This document shows, in pieces, positions 1-8,214 of a stretch of DNA of 64,000 nt. The DNA lies in assembly GCA_020073005.1 (NCBI GenBank), contig JAIQFX010000008.1, positions 1-64,000 on the forward strand, in the 5' to 3' direction. The translations under genes were made by a program, and so were the position numbers. The stretch comes from Terriglobia bacterium (GTDB lineage Bacteria; Acidobacteriota; Vicinamibacteria; Vicinamibacterales; CAVVIG01). Positions within the stretch are counted from its first letter, which is position 1. Every line of letters starts with the position of its first letter. The notes beneath the pieces were generated by a model. That model saw only the letters and a list, made by a program, of their open reading frames with translations. It was not told where the DNA came from and ran no database searches.

Positions 1-111
1 ATCGCCGCGCATGCATGGCTCGAGCACGCCGGGCGCATCGTCGTGGGCGGAGATGCGGCGCCGGCCTACCAGATCCTGCAGGCGCCCAGCCCCATGCGAG
101 GAGAAAGATGA
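1..111 (+). CDS. Lasso peptide B2-type (transglutaminase-like) leader peptidase, C-terminal end only
   Basis: The reading frame enters from the left edge and stops at TGA 109-111, giving 36 residues. It contains HAWLEHAGRIVVGG, which matches the conserved end of lasso-peptide B2 proteins, where the HAW-type His belongs to the Cys-His-Asp triad of a transglutaminase-like cysteine protease. Known B2 proteins remove the leader peptide from the lasso precursor with help from the B1/RRE protein. The frame overlaps the next start codon by ATGA (108-111), so the two are translationally coupled. The call rests on a short fragment and on the neighbours (RRE protein, cyclase, precursor); the catalytic Cys lies outside the window. 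Confidence 0.7.
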   Translation: MAAHAWLEHAGRIVVGGDAAPAYQILQAPSPMRGER

Positions 112-386
112 CCATGTCGCTCGATGCGACCGTGAAGATCCCGGAGGATGTCGTGTTCCGCGAGCTCGACGGCGAGGCCGTGCTCCTGAACCTCGAAAGC
201 GGTATCTACTTCGGGCTCGATCCGGTCGGCACGCGGATCTGGCAGCTCGTCGAGGAACATCGCGCGCTGCGCCGCGTCCTCGAGGCGCTGCTGGCCGAGT
301 ACGAGGCGTCGGCCGCGGTCCTCGAAGCGGATCTGGTCCGCTTCGTGGAACAGCTGCGCGGCAAAGGTCTTCTGACCGTCGTATGA
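108..386 (+). CDS. PqqD-like RiPP recognition element protein (lasso B1)
   Basis: The protein has 92 residues, the usual size for a free-standing PqqD/RRE protein. ATG 108 is chosen because it forms an ATGA overlap with the upstream stop and has a GAGGAGAAAG Shine-Dalgarno just before it; ATG 114 is an alternative. Family features visible are a beta-rich N-terminus (PEDVVFRELDGEAVLLNLES), then GIYFGLDPVGTRIWQLVEE, then helices ending LVRFVEQLRGKGLL. In lasso systems such proteins bind the YxxP part of the leader and deliver the precursor to the B2 protease. The precursor at 3780-3971 carries that motif. It overlaps the next gene by ATGA. Confidence 0.85.
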   Translation: MTMSLDATVKIPEDVVFRELDGEAVLLNLESGIYFGLDPVGTRIWQLVEEHRALRRVLEALLAEYEASAAVLEADLVRFVEQLRGKGLLTVV

Positions 387-1858
387 CCGTGCCAGGGGTC
401 CACGTCTTCGAGTACCACGACGAGGCCTATCACGTGTGGCGCGCCGCCGGCGTCCGCGACGCGACGGTCGTGCACGTCGACGCGCATCACGATCTCTCGT
501 GGCTCGACGATCCCGTCCATCTCCATATCGGAAACTACCTCTGCCAGGCGATCAAGGACGGCATCGTGCGCGAGGTGTACTGGGTCGTGCCCGACGGCGC
601 GCTCGGCGCGCCGCGCGCCAGGCGCGAAATCCGCCGGCAGCTCCGGAATCTGCGCCGCGAGTACCCGCGGCCGCGACGTCCAGTGCGGCGCGCGGGCGAC
701 GTGTGGTCATGCGAGCTGCGGGGCTGCCGCGTCGTCGTCTGCGATCTCGACACGCTGCCCGCGCTCAGCGGCACGGTCCTTCTGGACCTCGATGTCGACT
801 TCCTCCTCACGCCAGGCACTCGGATCGGCGAAGGGTCTCCGGCGGATGAGCCCTGGCTCTGGCCGTCGGACTGCGTGGCGCGGCTTCGACGCGCGCGTCT
901 CGCGCCCGCCCTTGCGACGATCGCCTCGTCCGTGGAGGGCGGATATACGCCGCTCCGGTGGAAGTACTTCGGCGATGAATTGGCCGCGCGGCTCCTCGGC
1001 GCGGACGCGCCGGGCTTCGATCGGCTGCACGAGGCGCACCGCCTCGCGGGAACGGGAGCCGTGGCCGCGGCCGCCGAGGCGTACAGGGACGCCGCGGCCG
1101 CGCTGCCGAATCCGGCCGCGGCCGAATACGCGCTCGCTCTGCTGCTCGCGCAACGCGGCCAGATCGAGGCGGCGCGCGCCGCGCACCAGGCGGCCCGCGC
1201 GCACGACCCTTCGTATGCCACCGCGTACAACTGCGCGGGCCCGGCGGCGCTCGATCGCGGACACGTCGAGGCCGCCGAGCGGGCGTTCACGGATCAACTG
1301 GCGCTTGATGATCGCGATGGCCACGCCAGCGCGGGGCTGGCGTGCGTGGCGCTGCACCGGCGTCACTGGTCCGAGGCGGAGGCGCACGCGCGCGGCGCGA
1401 TCGCGCGCGGAGTCGACGCGCCCGACGTCCATCGCGCGCTCGCCCGCGCGCTCCAGCAGCAGGGACGGATTGGCGAGGCCGTGACCGCGCTGCAGCGTTC
1501 GCTGCGCGTCACGCTCGACGGCCGCGCGCCGCGGTGCGCCATCGCCTCGCGCCGGCTCTCTCGTCTTCCCGTGTGGGACGCGGAGCACGGACGCGCGTAC
1601 GCCGCGCTGGCGGCGCTCGAAGCCCGGCTGGGCCGCATCCGCGACGCGATCGCGGCGCTGCGACTCGCGATCTCGAGCGGGTATCGGCGTCCCACCGTTC
1701 ACGCCCGCCTCGCGCGGCTGTACGCGCGCGAGCATCGCTGGGCCGCGGCGCTCGCTGAAGCCGCCGCCGCGTGCGCCGCGGCGCCCTCGTCGTTCGCCCG
1801 CGCGCAGCGCCGGGTCCGCGCCGCGCTCACGCTCCGTCTGGAGGCGCTTCGCGCATGA
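383..1858 (+). CDS. UPF0489-family (peptide arginase-like) protein fused to a TPR domain
   Basis: The protein has 491 residues, starting at ATG 383 (ATGA overlap with the RRE gene). Residues 1 to about 205 look like UPF0489, an arginase/ureohydrolase relative: HVDAHHD at 31-37 and LDLDVDF at 134-140 fit the two metal-binding motifs (DAHxD and DxD). Residues from about 215 to the end are Ala-rich helical TPR-like repeats. UPF0489 includes peptide arginases such as OspR of the landornamide pathway, which turn Arg into ornithine in RiPP precursors. Two Arg in the predicted lasso core (positions 13 and 15) are plausible substrates, but this is inferred only from family and context. The TPR part could hold the enzyme in a complex. 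Confidence 0.75.
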   Translation: MTVPGVHVFEYHDEAYHVWRAAGVRDATVVHVDAHHDLSWLDDPVHLHIGNYLCQAIKDGIVREVYWVVPDGALGAPRARREIRRQLRNLRREYPRPRRPVRRAGDVWSCELRGCRVVVCDLDTLPALSGTVLLDLDVDFLLTPGTRIGEGSPADEPWLWPSDCVARLRRARLAPALATIASSVEGGYTPLRWKYFGDELAARLLGADAPGFDRLHEAHRLAGTGAVAAAAEAYRDAAAALPNPAAAEYALALLLAQRGQIEAARAAHQAARAHDPSYATAYNCAGPAALDRGHVEAAERAFTDQLALDDRDGHASAGLACVALHRRHWSEAEAHARGAIARGVDAPDVHRALARALQQQGRIGEAVTALQRSLRVTLDGRAPRCAIASRRLSRLPVWDAEHGRAYAALAALEARLGRIRDAIAALRLAISSGYRRPTVHARLARLYAREHRWAAALAEAAAACAAAPSSFARAQRRVRAALTLRLEALRA

Positions 1859-3783
1859 GCGCCATCGCCGGCGTGTGGCGCCGCGGCGGCCGTCCAGTCC
1901 ACGGCGCCGACGTCGATCGGATGCTCGATCGACAGGCGCACCGGGGGCCGCACGGACGAGGCGTCTGGAAGGATCTCTCGATCGCGGTTGGCCACGCCAG
2001 CCTGCAGGTCACGCCGGAATCGCGCGGCGAGCGCCAGCCGCTCGTCGATGAGTCGACGCGGAGCGTGCTGGCGTTCGACGGCCGCCTCGACAACCGCGAG
2101 GAAGTGATTCGCGCGCTCGATGCCGCGGGGCACCACACGCGGTCTTCAACGGACGCGGATTCGGAGATCGTCCTGCGCGCGTGCCAGGCGTGGGGCACCG
2201 ACGCGCCGCGCCGGTTGCTCGGCGATTTCGCCTTCGTGTTCTGGGACGGACCGCGCCGGAGACTGCTCGGTGCGCGCGACGCGTGGGGCGTCCGTCCGTT
2301 CTGCTATCGCGTCGACGGCGATCGCGTCGCGTGGGCCTCCCAGGTGCACGCGCTCGTGCAGGCGCCGCTCGATCAGCCGCCGCCCAACGAGGGATTCATC
2401 GCGGAGCTGCTCTGCAGCATCGTGAACAGCACCGACGAGACGCTCTACTCCGGCGTGTATCGTTTACCGGCGGCCTGCATGCTCATCGTCACGCCGGACG
2501 CGGTGCGTATCGAGAAGTACTGGAGTCTCGATCCGCGCCGCGAGGTGCGCTACCAGGACGACCGCCAGTACGACGAGCACTTCCTCGCCCTGCTCGACGA
2601 GGCCGTGGAATGCCGGCTTCGCACGGACGCGCCGGTCGGCATCATGCTGAGCGGCGGCATCGATTCGTCCATCGTTGCGGGCGTGGCCGCGAACGTGTCG
2701 ACGCGCGGCGGACGACCGTTGCCCAGAGCCTTCTCGTTGATCTATCCCGGCTACCCCTGCAGCGAGCAGCCGTTCATCGAGGCGGCGGCGACGCATGCGG
2801 GTCTCGAGAGCGTCTGCGTCGCGAATCCCGACGTGGACTCGTACGAAGACGACGTCCGGCGGTATCGCGACCTGCCGACGCACGCCGCCGGCGCGGCGTC
2901 TGAACCGGTGTTTGCGCTGGCGCGCCGGCAGGGCGTACGGGTCATGCTGACGGGCCTTGGCGGGGACGAATGGTTCAGCGGCCACCAGTCACGCTATGCC
3001 GACCTGGTCCGTCGTGGACGGTTCATTCGATTGTGCCGGGAAATCCGCGACGACGTGCGCAATGACGCGTTGAACGGATGGCGTCGCGCGCTCTGGAATA
3101 CGGTGAGGCCGATGATGCCGGATTCGGCGCTGGCCCTCGCGCGGCGCGCCGTGGGTCATTCGCCGATTCCTTCGTGGATTCGGCCCTCGTTCGCCGCGCG
3201 CGTCGGGCTGCGCGATCGCTTGTACAACGTGCCGCGCCGGTTTGGATTCCCCACGCACGCGCAGAACGAGCAGTTTCGCGAGGCGGTCGCCGGGTTCAGC
3301 ATCCACGGCTACGAAATGCTCGATCGGAGCATCTCGCAGTACGGCATGGAGGCGGCGCATCCCCTCAACGACCGCCGCCTGATGGAGTTCGGGATGGCGC
3401 TGCCCGAAGAGCAACGCTGGCGGCACGGCACGCGCAAGGCGATCATGCGCCGCGCGGGCGCGTCGCTGGTGGCGCCGTCCGTCCGGACTCGCGGCGAGAA
3501 CGCGAGCTACGCGCGGCCGTACGATGACGCCATGACGCGGCTTCGGGCGCGGGAACGCCTGGGCGCGCCGGGCGCCGCGTTCGACCAATGGGTCGACCGC
3601 AACGTCCTGCTCGCCAGCTATGATCGGATCGCGGGCACGCCGGACGCCTACGACTGGCCGCACTGGATGGCCCTCAGCGTGCGGCTCTGGTCCGATCAAC
3701 TGCTCGAGGATCGCCCGCGCGCCGCTGAGCCGGCCGTCGGGCACACCGATAACGTGAGGCACGTGAAAGGGAGACAACGATGA
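1855..3783 (+). CDS. Lasso peptide cyclase, asparagine synthetase B-like (lasso C protein)
   Basis: The protein has 642 residues from ATG 1855 (ATGA overlap with the previous stop). It has an N-terminal class-II glutaminase-like fold and a C-terminal ATP-pyrophosphatase domain with SGGIDSS at 266-272. The N-terminus is MSAIAGV: the catalytic Cys2 of true glutamine-hydrolysing AsnB is Ser, so ammonia release is not expected. That fits lasso cyclases, which adenylate an Asp/Glu side chain of the core and close the macrolactam with the core N-terminus. The very next gene, overlapping by ATGA, is the precursor, which strongly supports this over ordinary asparagine synthesis. Confidence 0.85.
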   Translation: MSAIAGVWRRGGRPVHGADVDRMLDRQAHRGPHGRGVWKDLSIAVGHASLQVTPESRGERQPLVDESTRSVLAFDGRLDNREEVIRALDAAGHHTRSSTDADSEIVLRACQAWGTDAPRRLLGDFAFVFWDGPRRRLLGARDAWGVRPFCYRVDGDRVAWASQVHALVQAPLDQPPPNEGFIAELLCSIVNSTDETLYSGVYRLPAACMLIVTPDAVRIEKYWSLDPRREVRYQDDRQYDEHFLALLDEAVECRLRTDAPVGIMLSGGIDSSIVAGVAANVSTRGGRPLPRAFSLIYPGYPCSEQPFIEAAATHAGLESVCVANPDVDSYEDDVRRYRDLPTHAAGAASEPVFALARRQGVRVMLTGLGGDEWFSGHQSRYADLVRRGRFIRLCREIRDDVRNDALNGWRRALWNTVRPMMPDSALALARRAVGHSPIPSWIRPSFAARVGLRDRLYNVPRRFGFPTHAQNEQFREAVAGFSIHGYEMLDRSISQYGMEAAHPLNDRRLMEFGMALPEEQRWRHGTRKAIMRRAGASLVAPSVRTRGENASYARPYDDAMTRLRARERLGAPGAAFDQWVDRNVLLASYDRIAGTPDAYDWPHWMALSVRLWSDQLLEDRPRAAEPAVGHTDNVRHVKGRQR

Positions 3784-3971
3784 GTGAAGATCGCCGCACC
3801 GGATCGCAGGGAGATTCGTCCGACCAGGACCGCGCGCGCGAGTCCAGGCCGCGTCGTCCGTATACTTCACCGTCGCTCGTCGAGTACGGATCGATCGCGC
3901 GCCTGACGCATACCGGCGGGTCGACGGCCAAGGAAGGGGCGACTCCGAGGGTCAGGACCGGCTGCCTCTGA
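3780..3971 (+). CDS. Lasso peptide precursor (leader plus predicted 19-residue core)
   Basis: The peptide has 63 residues, with a Shine-Dalgarno (AAGGGAG) 7 nt before ATG 3780 and an ATGA overlap with the cyclase. The leader has the lasso/RRE signature Y28-x-x-P31-x-L33-x-x-x-G37, followed by ARLTH with Thr43 at position -2 of the predicted cleavage site. The predicted core is TGGSTAKEGATPRVRTGCL (45-63), with Glu52 at core position 8, so an 8-residue ring closed by Glu8 is expected. From memory, register and spacing match the lariatin precursor (YxxPSLVxxG...ARxTx, Glu8). Thr as residue 1 is unusual; cleavage before Gly46 would give a 7-residue ring but break the Thr(-2) rule. The tail has Arg13, Arg15, Cys18 and a C-terminal Leu. 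Confidence 0.85.
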   Translation: MSEDRRTGSQGDSSDQDRARESRPRRPYTSPSLVEYGSIARLTHTGGSTAKEGATPRVRTGCL

Positions 3972-3973
3972 GC

Positions 3974-5110
3974 ATGTCCCGCGACCTCGACGAGCATCGC
4001 CAGTACCTCGCCGACGCGCCGCGCGTGGAGGCCTTCCGCCTGGCCATCGCGGAAGTGGTTCGCCCGGGCGATGTCGTCGTCGATCTCGCGGCAGGGTCCG
4101 GCGTGCTCGGTCTGCTCGCCTGTGAAGCCGGCGCCGGCCGCGTGTACGCGATCGACGACGGGTCGATCCTGACGCTGGCCGAGAAACTGGCGGTCGCCAA
4201 CGGCTGGGGCGATCGCATCGTCCACGTCCACGAGACGTCCACCCGCGCCGTTCTTCCCGAATCCGTCGACGTCATCGTCACCGATCAAATCGGGCGCTTC
4301 GGAATGGAGGCCGGGCTCATTGACGTCCTCCGCGACGGCGCGCGCCGGTGGCTGAAACCTGGCGGCCGGATTGTGCCGGCTCGCGTCGACCTGATGATCG
4401 CGCCGGTCGAGAGTCAGCCGCTGCGCGATCGCGTGGAGTTCTGGAACAGCCGGCCGTCCGGAATTGATGTCTCGGCCGGCTATCGCACGGCGTGCAACAG
4501 CGGATTTCCCGCCGACCTCCATCCGCGTGAGCTGCTGACGGCCGGAACGCGCATCATGTCGCTGGACGCCTCGCCGGGCGGCCCCGATCTGTTTCGCGGC
4601 GAGGCAGAGCTCACGATCGACCGCGGCGCCGTTCTCGACGGCCTCGCGGGATGGTTTCAGGCGGCGCTGTCGCCGTCGGTGATGATGACCAACGCCCCCG
4701 GGCATCCCGATCGCATCCGCCGGCGCCAGGTCGTCTTTCCGCTCACGCCGCGCACGCGCGTCAAGGCGGGCGACACGCTGCGCGTGTCGATGAAGACCCG
4801 GCCCGCCCAACTCATCGTGGACTGGGCGGTGACGGTCGCGCGTGGCGCCGCCACGTTGGCGGCCTTCCATCACTCGACGCTCGACGGCATGCTGCTGTCG
4901 GCCCGCGATCTCCATCGCAGCCGGCCCGACTTCGTCCCGCACCTCACGCCCGCCGGCGTCGCGCGCCGCTCGGTGCTCGAACTGTGTGACGGCACGCGCG
5001 CGATTGCGGACATCGAGCGCGAGATGATGGCGCGCCACGCCGACCTGCTGCCGGATGCGGCCGCCGCCGCGACGTTCGTCGCCGAAGTCCTCGCCGTCTA
5101 CGGACAGTAG
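3974..5110 (+). CDS. PRMT-like SAM methyltransferase with C-terminal PqqD-like (RRE) domain
   Basis: The protein has 378 residues and starts 2 nt after the precursor stop. The N-terminus HRQYLADAPRVEAFRLAI and the SAM motif DLAAGSG (37-43) resemble protein arginine methyltransferase-type class I enzymes. TDQIGRFGME (103-112) stands where PRMTs have the double-E loop, with Asp replacing the first Glu and one residue fewer between. The last 60 residues or so (HLTPAGVARRSVLELCDGTR onward) read as a PqqD-like winged helix. Inference: the fused RRE binds the lasso leader and the methyltransferase acts on the core, perhaps on Arg13/Arg15 or the C-terminus. A methyltransferase for another substrate is possible. 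Confidence 0.7.
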   Translation: MSRDLDEHRQYLADAPRVEAFRLAIAEVVRPGDVVVDLAAGSGVLGLLACEAGAGRVYAIDDGSILTLAEKLAVANGWGDRIVHVHETSTRAVLPESVDVIVTDQIGRFGMEAGLIDVLRDGARRWLKPGGRIVPARVDLMIAPVESQPLRDRVEFWNSRPSGIDVSAGYRTACNSGFPADLHPRELLTAGTRIMSLDASPGGPDLFRGEAELTIDRGAVLDGLAGWFQAALSPSVMMTNAPGHPDRIRRRQVVFPLTPRTRVKAGDTLRVSMKTRPAQLIVDWAVTVARGAATLAAFHHSTLDGMLLSARDLHRSRPDFVPHLTPAGVARRSVLELCDGTRAIADIEREMMARHADLLPDAAAAATFVAEVLAVYGQ

Positions 5111-5119
5111 CGCTCCCGC

Positions 5120-6073
5120 ATGAACCGTTATCGCGTCGGCCCGCTGCGGCTGCAGAGCCGGATGGCCATTCCCGAGCTGCAGCCGTTCGCGTGCGCCTCG
5201 AGCGAGGCATGGACGTTCCGCGTCGCGCACGCGGGCGTCGCGCCCGCGCGCGGCGTCGCGTGGTTTCATGACTGGACGTTTCCGGATGGCCGGCGATGGC
5301 TGATGGTCGGGCGTCTCGGCCGCCGGTACGTCGTGCGATTCGCGCGCGTCGCGTCGTTCCTGATCGATCCGTCGGCGCGAGTGATCACGGCGTTTCCGGG
5401 CCCCGGCGTGCCGGCGCGCACGATCCGCCACCTGCTCCTCGATCAGATCGTGCCGATGCTCCTCGGTGACGCCGATCATCTGGTCGTGCACGCGAGCGCC
5501 GTCGTGGCCGGCGGCGGGGCCGTCGCGTTCATCGGCCCGTCGGGCAGCGGCAAGTCGACGCTGGCCGGCGCGCTCGCGCGGCACGGATGCGCCCTCGTCA
5601 CGGACGATTGTCTCGTCGTCGATCTCGACCGGCGGCCGGCCCACGTGATCCCGACGTACGCGGGCCTGCGTCTGTGGCCGGACGTGCTGCAGGCGCTCTT
5701 TCCCGGCGAGCACCGGCGCACGGCCGGCGTGGCGCACTACTCGTCGAAACGGCGCATGAGACGCCGCCCGGACGAACTCGCGTTTCGGCGCCGCTCCGAG
5801 CCGCTGCGCGCCGCGTGCGTGCTGAGCCCGGCGTCGAAGCGGTCGCGCGTTTCCCAGGTCTCGCTGACGCGGCTGCGCGGCCACGAGGCGTTCGCCGCCG
5901 TGCTGCGCTGCACGTTCCACCTCGACGTCGGCCGCGAGACGACGGCGAGGCGCGCGCTCGAGCGGGTCACGGCGATGCTCGAGACGGTCCCCGTGTTCCG
6001 GCTCCAGGTGCCGCGCGATCTCGCGCGGCTCGATGAGGTCGGCGTGCTGATAGGTTCGTTGATGGCCGTCTAG
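5120..6073 (+). CDS. HPr kinase-like (HprK-related) RiPP tailoring kinase
   Basis: The protein has 317 residues, starting 9 nt after the methyltransferase stop. It has the P-loop GPSGSGKST at 139-147, preceded by HAS (124-126), and TDDCLVVDLD after it, the layout of the HPr kinase/phosphorylase C-terminal domain. The N-terminal part differs from true HprK, and no HPr or PTS gene is nearby. HprK-related kinases are known in lasso clusters; in the paeninodin pathway one phosphorylates the C-terminal Ser of the precursor. Here the precursor ends in Leu, so Thr11, Thr16, Ser4 or Thr5 of the core would have to serve, or the substrate differs. It is the last gene of the operon. Confidence 0.75.
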   Translation: MNRYRVGPLRLQSRMAIPELQPFACASSEAWTFRVAHAGVAPARGVAWFHDWTFPDGRRWLMVGRLGRRYVVRFARVASFLIDPSARVITAFPGPGVPARTIRHLLLDQIVPMLLGDADHLVVHASAVVAGGGAVAFIGPSGSGKSTLAGALARHGCALVTDDCLVVDLDRRPAHVIPTYAGLRLWPDVLQALFPGEHRRTAGVAHYSSKRRMRRRPDELAFRRRSEPLRAACVLSPASKRSRVSQVSLTRLRGHEAFAAVLRCTFHLDVGRETTARRALERVTAMLETVPVFRLQVPRDLARLDEVGVLIGSLMAV

Positions 6074-6098
6074 CGGATTGTCGGTTCGGTCCGAAGAG

Positions 6099-6139
6099 AA
6101 CAGGCCCGCCGGGTTCACGCCCCGGCGGGCCTGTTGCGT
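6099..6139. terminator. Bidirectional intrinsic terminator between convergent genes
   Basis: A 15-bp perfect stem (6099-6113 with 6121-6135) closes a 7-nt loop and is followed by GCGTTTT. On the other strand the stem is bounded by TT then CTCTTC. The stop codon of the minus-strand gene (6115-6117) lies in the loop, so the hairpin serves both the lasso operon and the opposing membrane-protein gene. Confidence 0.85.
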
Positions 6140-8205
6140 TTTGGGGGCAGCGACGTCGCCAGCCACAGGATTCCGGCGGCGAGGGCTGCCGTCCAACTCA
6201 GCGCGAACAGCGCGATTCGTCCGGCCGGGCGGTAGCGCAACGCCACCCGACTCACACCGGCGGGAACGTCCACGCGCATCAGCGCGCCGAAGGCAGCGGT
6301 CAGCGGGACCTGACGCTCGCCGGCCGACGCGATCCATCCGTCGCGGTACATCCGGGTCACCAACAGCACGCGCGGCCGATCGGAGGGCGGGAACTCGATG
6401 ATCGTCTCGCTCTCGCCGTCGATGGCCGTCGGGTCGGATTGATCCGCCTGCGAGACCAGCGGCGTCAGATCGCGGCAGAACAGCCGCGTATGTCCGCAGC
6501 CCGGCAGGAGCGGGAGGGACTGCTCGAACACGAGCGCGGGCACGAACCGCGCGCCGTGCCATGCGCGGGGATTGCGCCACAGCTCCAGGGAATCCGGCAG
6601 CGAGCCCGTCGCGGGAACGCGTTCGAGATTCGGCGCGAGCGGTTCGTCGCGCGCGGCGATGAGGTACCGGATTCCAAGAGCCGTGAGCGACGCCGATGAG
6701 AGGACGACCGATCCGTTGTCGTCGACGTCCCCGTACGGGCGCACCGACGCCGGCGCGAACGGCTCGAGGTCGATGCCCTTGAAGCTGCCGCCGTTGACCA
6801 CCATCGCGCCCGACTGGACGAGACGCGTCCGCCACGACACCGGCCGCTCGACGACCTGGCCCTCGTACCAGAGGCGCGTCGCGCGGGGCGTGAAACCGAT
6901 TCGTCCAGGCGCTTCGCGCGAGAGGCGGATGAGGTCGTCGGCCAGCGTTCGCGCGCGCGCGTCCTGGCCGCGGGTCTGGAATGCCTGTGCGGCCGCCACG
7001 TTCCTGGCGACGAACGGCCAGGCGCCGCCGAAGATCGCGACGCACTGGAGCGTGACGATCGCCGGAAGAAAGCGGACCGATGAGGTGGAGCGAAGGCGAT
7101 CGAGGGCGATGCCCGCCAGCGCAATGCCGCAGATGATCCCGCCATCGCGCAGCAAGTACGTTTGTGACAAGGCCGGGAACCGCCAGATGCCGCTGATCAC
7201 CATCAGCGATCCCGACACGCCGGCGCTCAGCGCGAGGAATCCGCGGCTCGGGTGCGCGCAGTCGCGACGGACAAGCGCGAGCACGGACAGCACCGCGAAC
7301 GGTCCGCCGAAGAAGACCAGATGCGTGCCGCGTTTCACGGCCATCTCGGTCATTCCGCGCATCCGCCACGGAGCGGCCGGCATGAGCGGCCGCATGAACG
7401 CGTCCCACAGATGCGTAACGCCGAGCGTCTCGTCGCCCGGGCGTCGAAGGGCCGGCGGGAATCGCCAGTACTCGTCAGCCGCCGTCCAGAGATGGTGGGC
7501 GCCGATCGTGACCGCGACGAGCGCCGCCAGCGCGAACCACGGCGCGCGCGATCGAAGGCGCCGCGGCGCGGCCAGCGCGCCCGCGGCCAGCGTCGCGAGG
7601 AGGAACGGTGCATGGCCAAGATGGCCGTCGGCCAGCATGACGCCGCCGACGGCTCCAAGGGCGAGCGCATCTCGCAGGCCGGAACCGGTGGCGTCGAGCA
7701 TCCGAAGCATGAGCGCCAGCGCCAGCGGGGCCATCGTCCACGCGACGAAATACGTCGGCCAGTCGTCGGTCAGCGTGTAGGTGAGCGACGGTGAGGCCAG
7801 CAGGAACGTCGCCGCGCACACCGCCGTCGTCTGCGCCGACAGTTTCAGCGTCCGGCACATCCACCAGAACCCGAATGCGCCGACGGCGACGTGCGCGAGA
7901 TCGATGGCGATGACGGCCGAGCGCGGGTCGACGGCCGCGAAGAGCGGCGCGATCGGGTGGAGAAGCAGCGATTGCGATCCCGGGAGCGGCACGCCGAACG
8001 CCAGCCGCGACGACCAGAGCGGCAGCGCGCCGCGCGCGATCGCCTGGACCTGCAGGATGGTCATGAGCACGGAGGTGCCCAGTTCGTCCTCGTCTGGATT
8101 CAGGCCGATCACGACGCCCGCGGCGAGCAGCGCGGCCGCCGCGGCGACGAGTGAGACAGCGACCCACCATTCGCGCGAGCGCGGGCGGTCGACGAGCACG
8201 GTCAT
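6115..8205 (-). CDS. YfhO-like multi-pass membrane protein
   Basis: The protein has 696 residues with about ten hydrophobic segments in the first 420 residues (e.g. VSLVAAAAALLAAGVVIG near residue 18), a long non-membrane part, and a final hydrophobic segment before the basic end PPKRNRPAGA. The segment with MYRDGWIASAGERQVPLTAA and VPAGVSRVALRYRP matches the beta-rich end of YfhO-family proteins, which are GT-C-like proteins linked to polymer glycosylation. Substrate cannot be told. A TATGAT box lies 9 nt before ATG with no clear ribosome site, suggesting a leaderless mRNA. It converges on the lasso operon and is divergent from the SGNH gene. Confidence 0.65.
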   Translation of the reverse strand: MTVLVDRPRSREWWVAVSLVAAAAALLAAGVVIGLNPDEDELGTSVLMTILQVQAIARGALPLWSSRLAFGVPLPGSQSLLLHPIAPLFAAVDPRSAVIAIDLAHVAVGAFGFWWMCRTLKLSAQTTAVCAATFLLASPSLTYTLTDDWPTYFVAWTMAPLALALMLRMLDATGSGLRDALALGAVGGVMLADGHLGHAPFLLATLAAGALAAPRRLRSRAPWFALAALVAVTIGAHHLWTAADEYWRFPPALRRPGDETLGVTHLWDAFMRPLMPAAPWRMRGMTEMAVKRGTHLVFFGGPFAVLSVLALVRRDCAHPSRGFLALSAGVSGSLMVISGIWRFPALSQTYLLRDGGIICGIALAGIALDRLRSTSSVRFLPAIVTLQCVAIFGGAWPFVARNVAAAQAFQTRGQDARARTLADDLIRLSREAPGRIGFTPRATRLWYEGQVVERPVSWRTRLVQSGAMVVNGGSFKGIDLEPFAPASVRPYGDVDDNGSVVLSSASLTALGIRYLIAARDEPLAPNLERVPATGSLPDSLELWRNPRAWHGARFVPALVFEQSLPLLPGCGHTRLFCRDLTPLVSQADQSDPTAIDGESETIIEFPPSDRPRVLLVTRMYRDGWIASAGERQVPLTAAFGALMRVDVPAGVSRVALRYRPAGRIALFALSWTAALAAGILWLATSLPPKRNRPAGA

Positions 8206-8214
8206 GCCGGACGT

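Noticed and set aside
1855-3783. Ordinary asparagine synthetase AsnB
   Set aside because: The catalytic Cys2 is Ser and the gene overlaps a lasso precursor and RRE protein operon.
3674-7408. A 1244-residue minus-strand open frame over the methyltransferase, kinase and membrane-protein genes
   Set aside because: It spans several genes on both strands, is Arg/Ala-rich without motifs and would contradict well-supported proteins.
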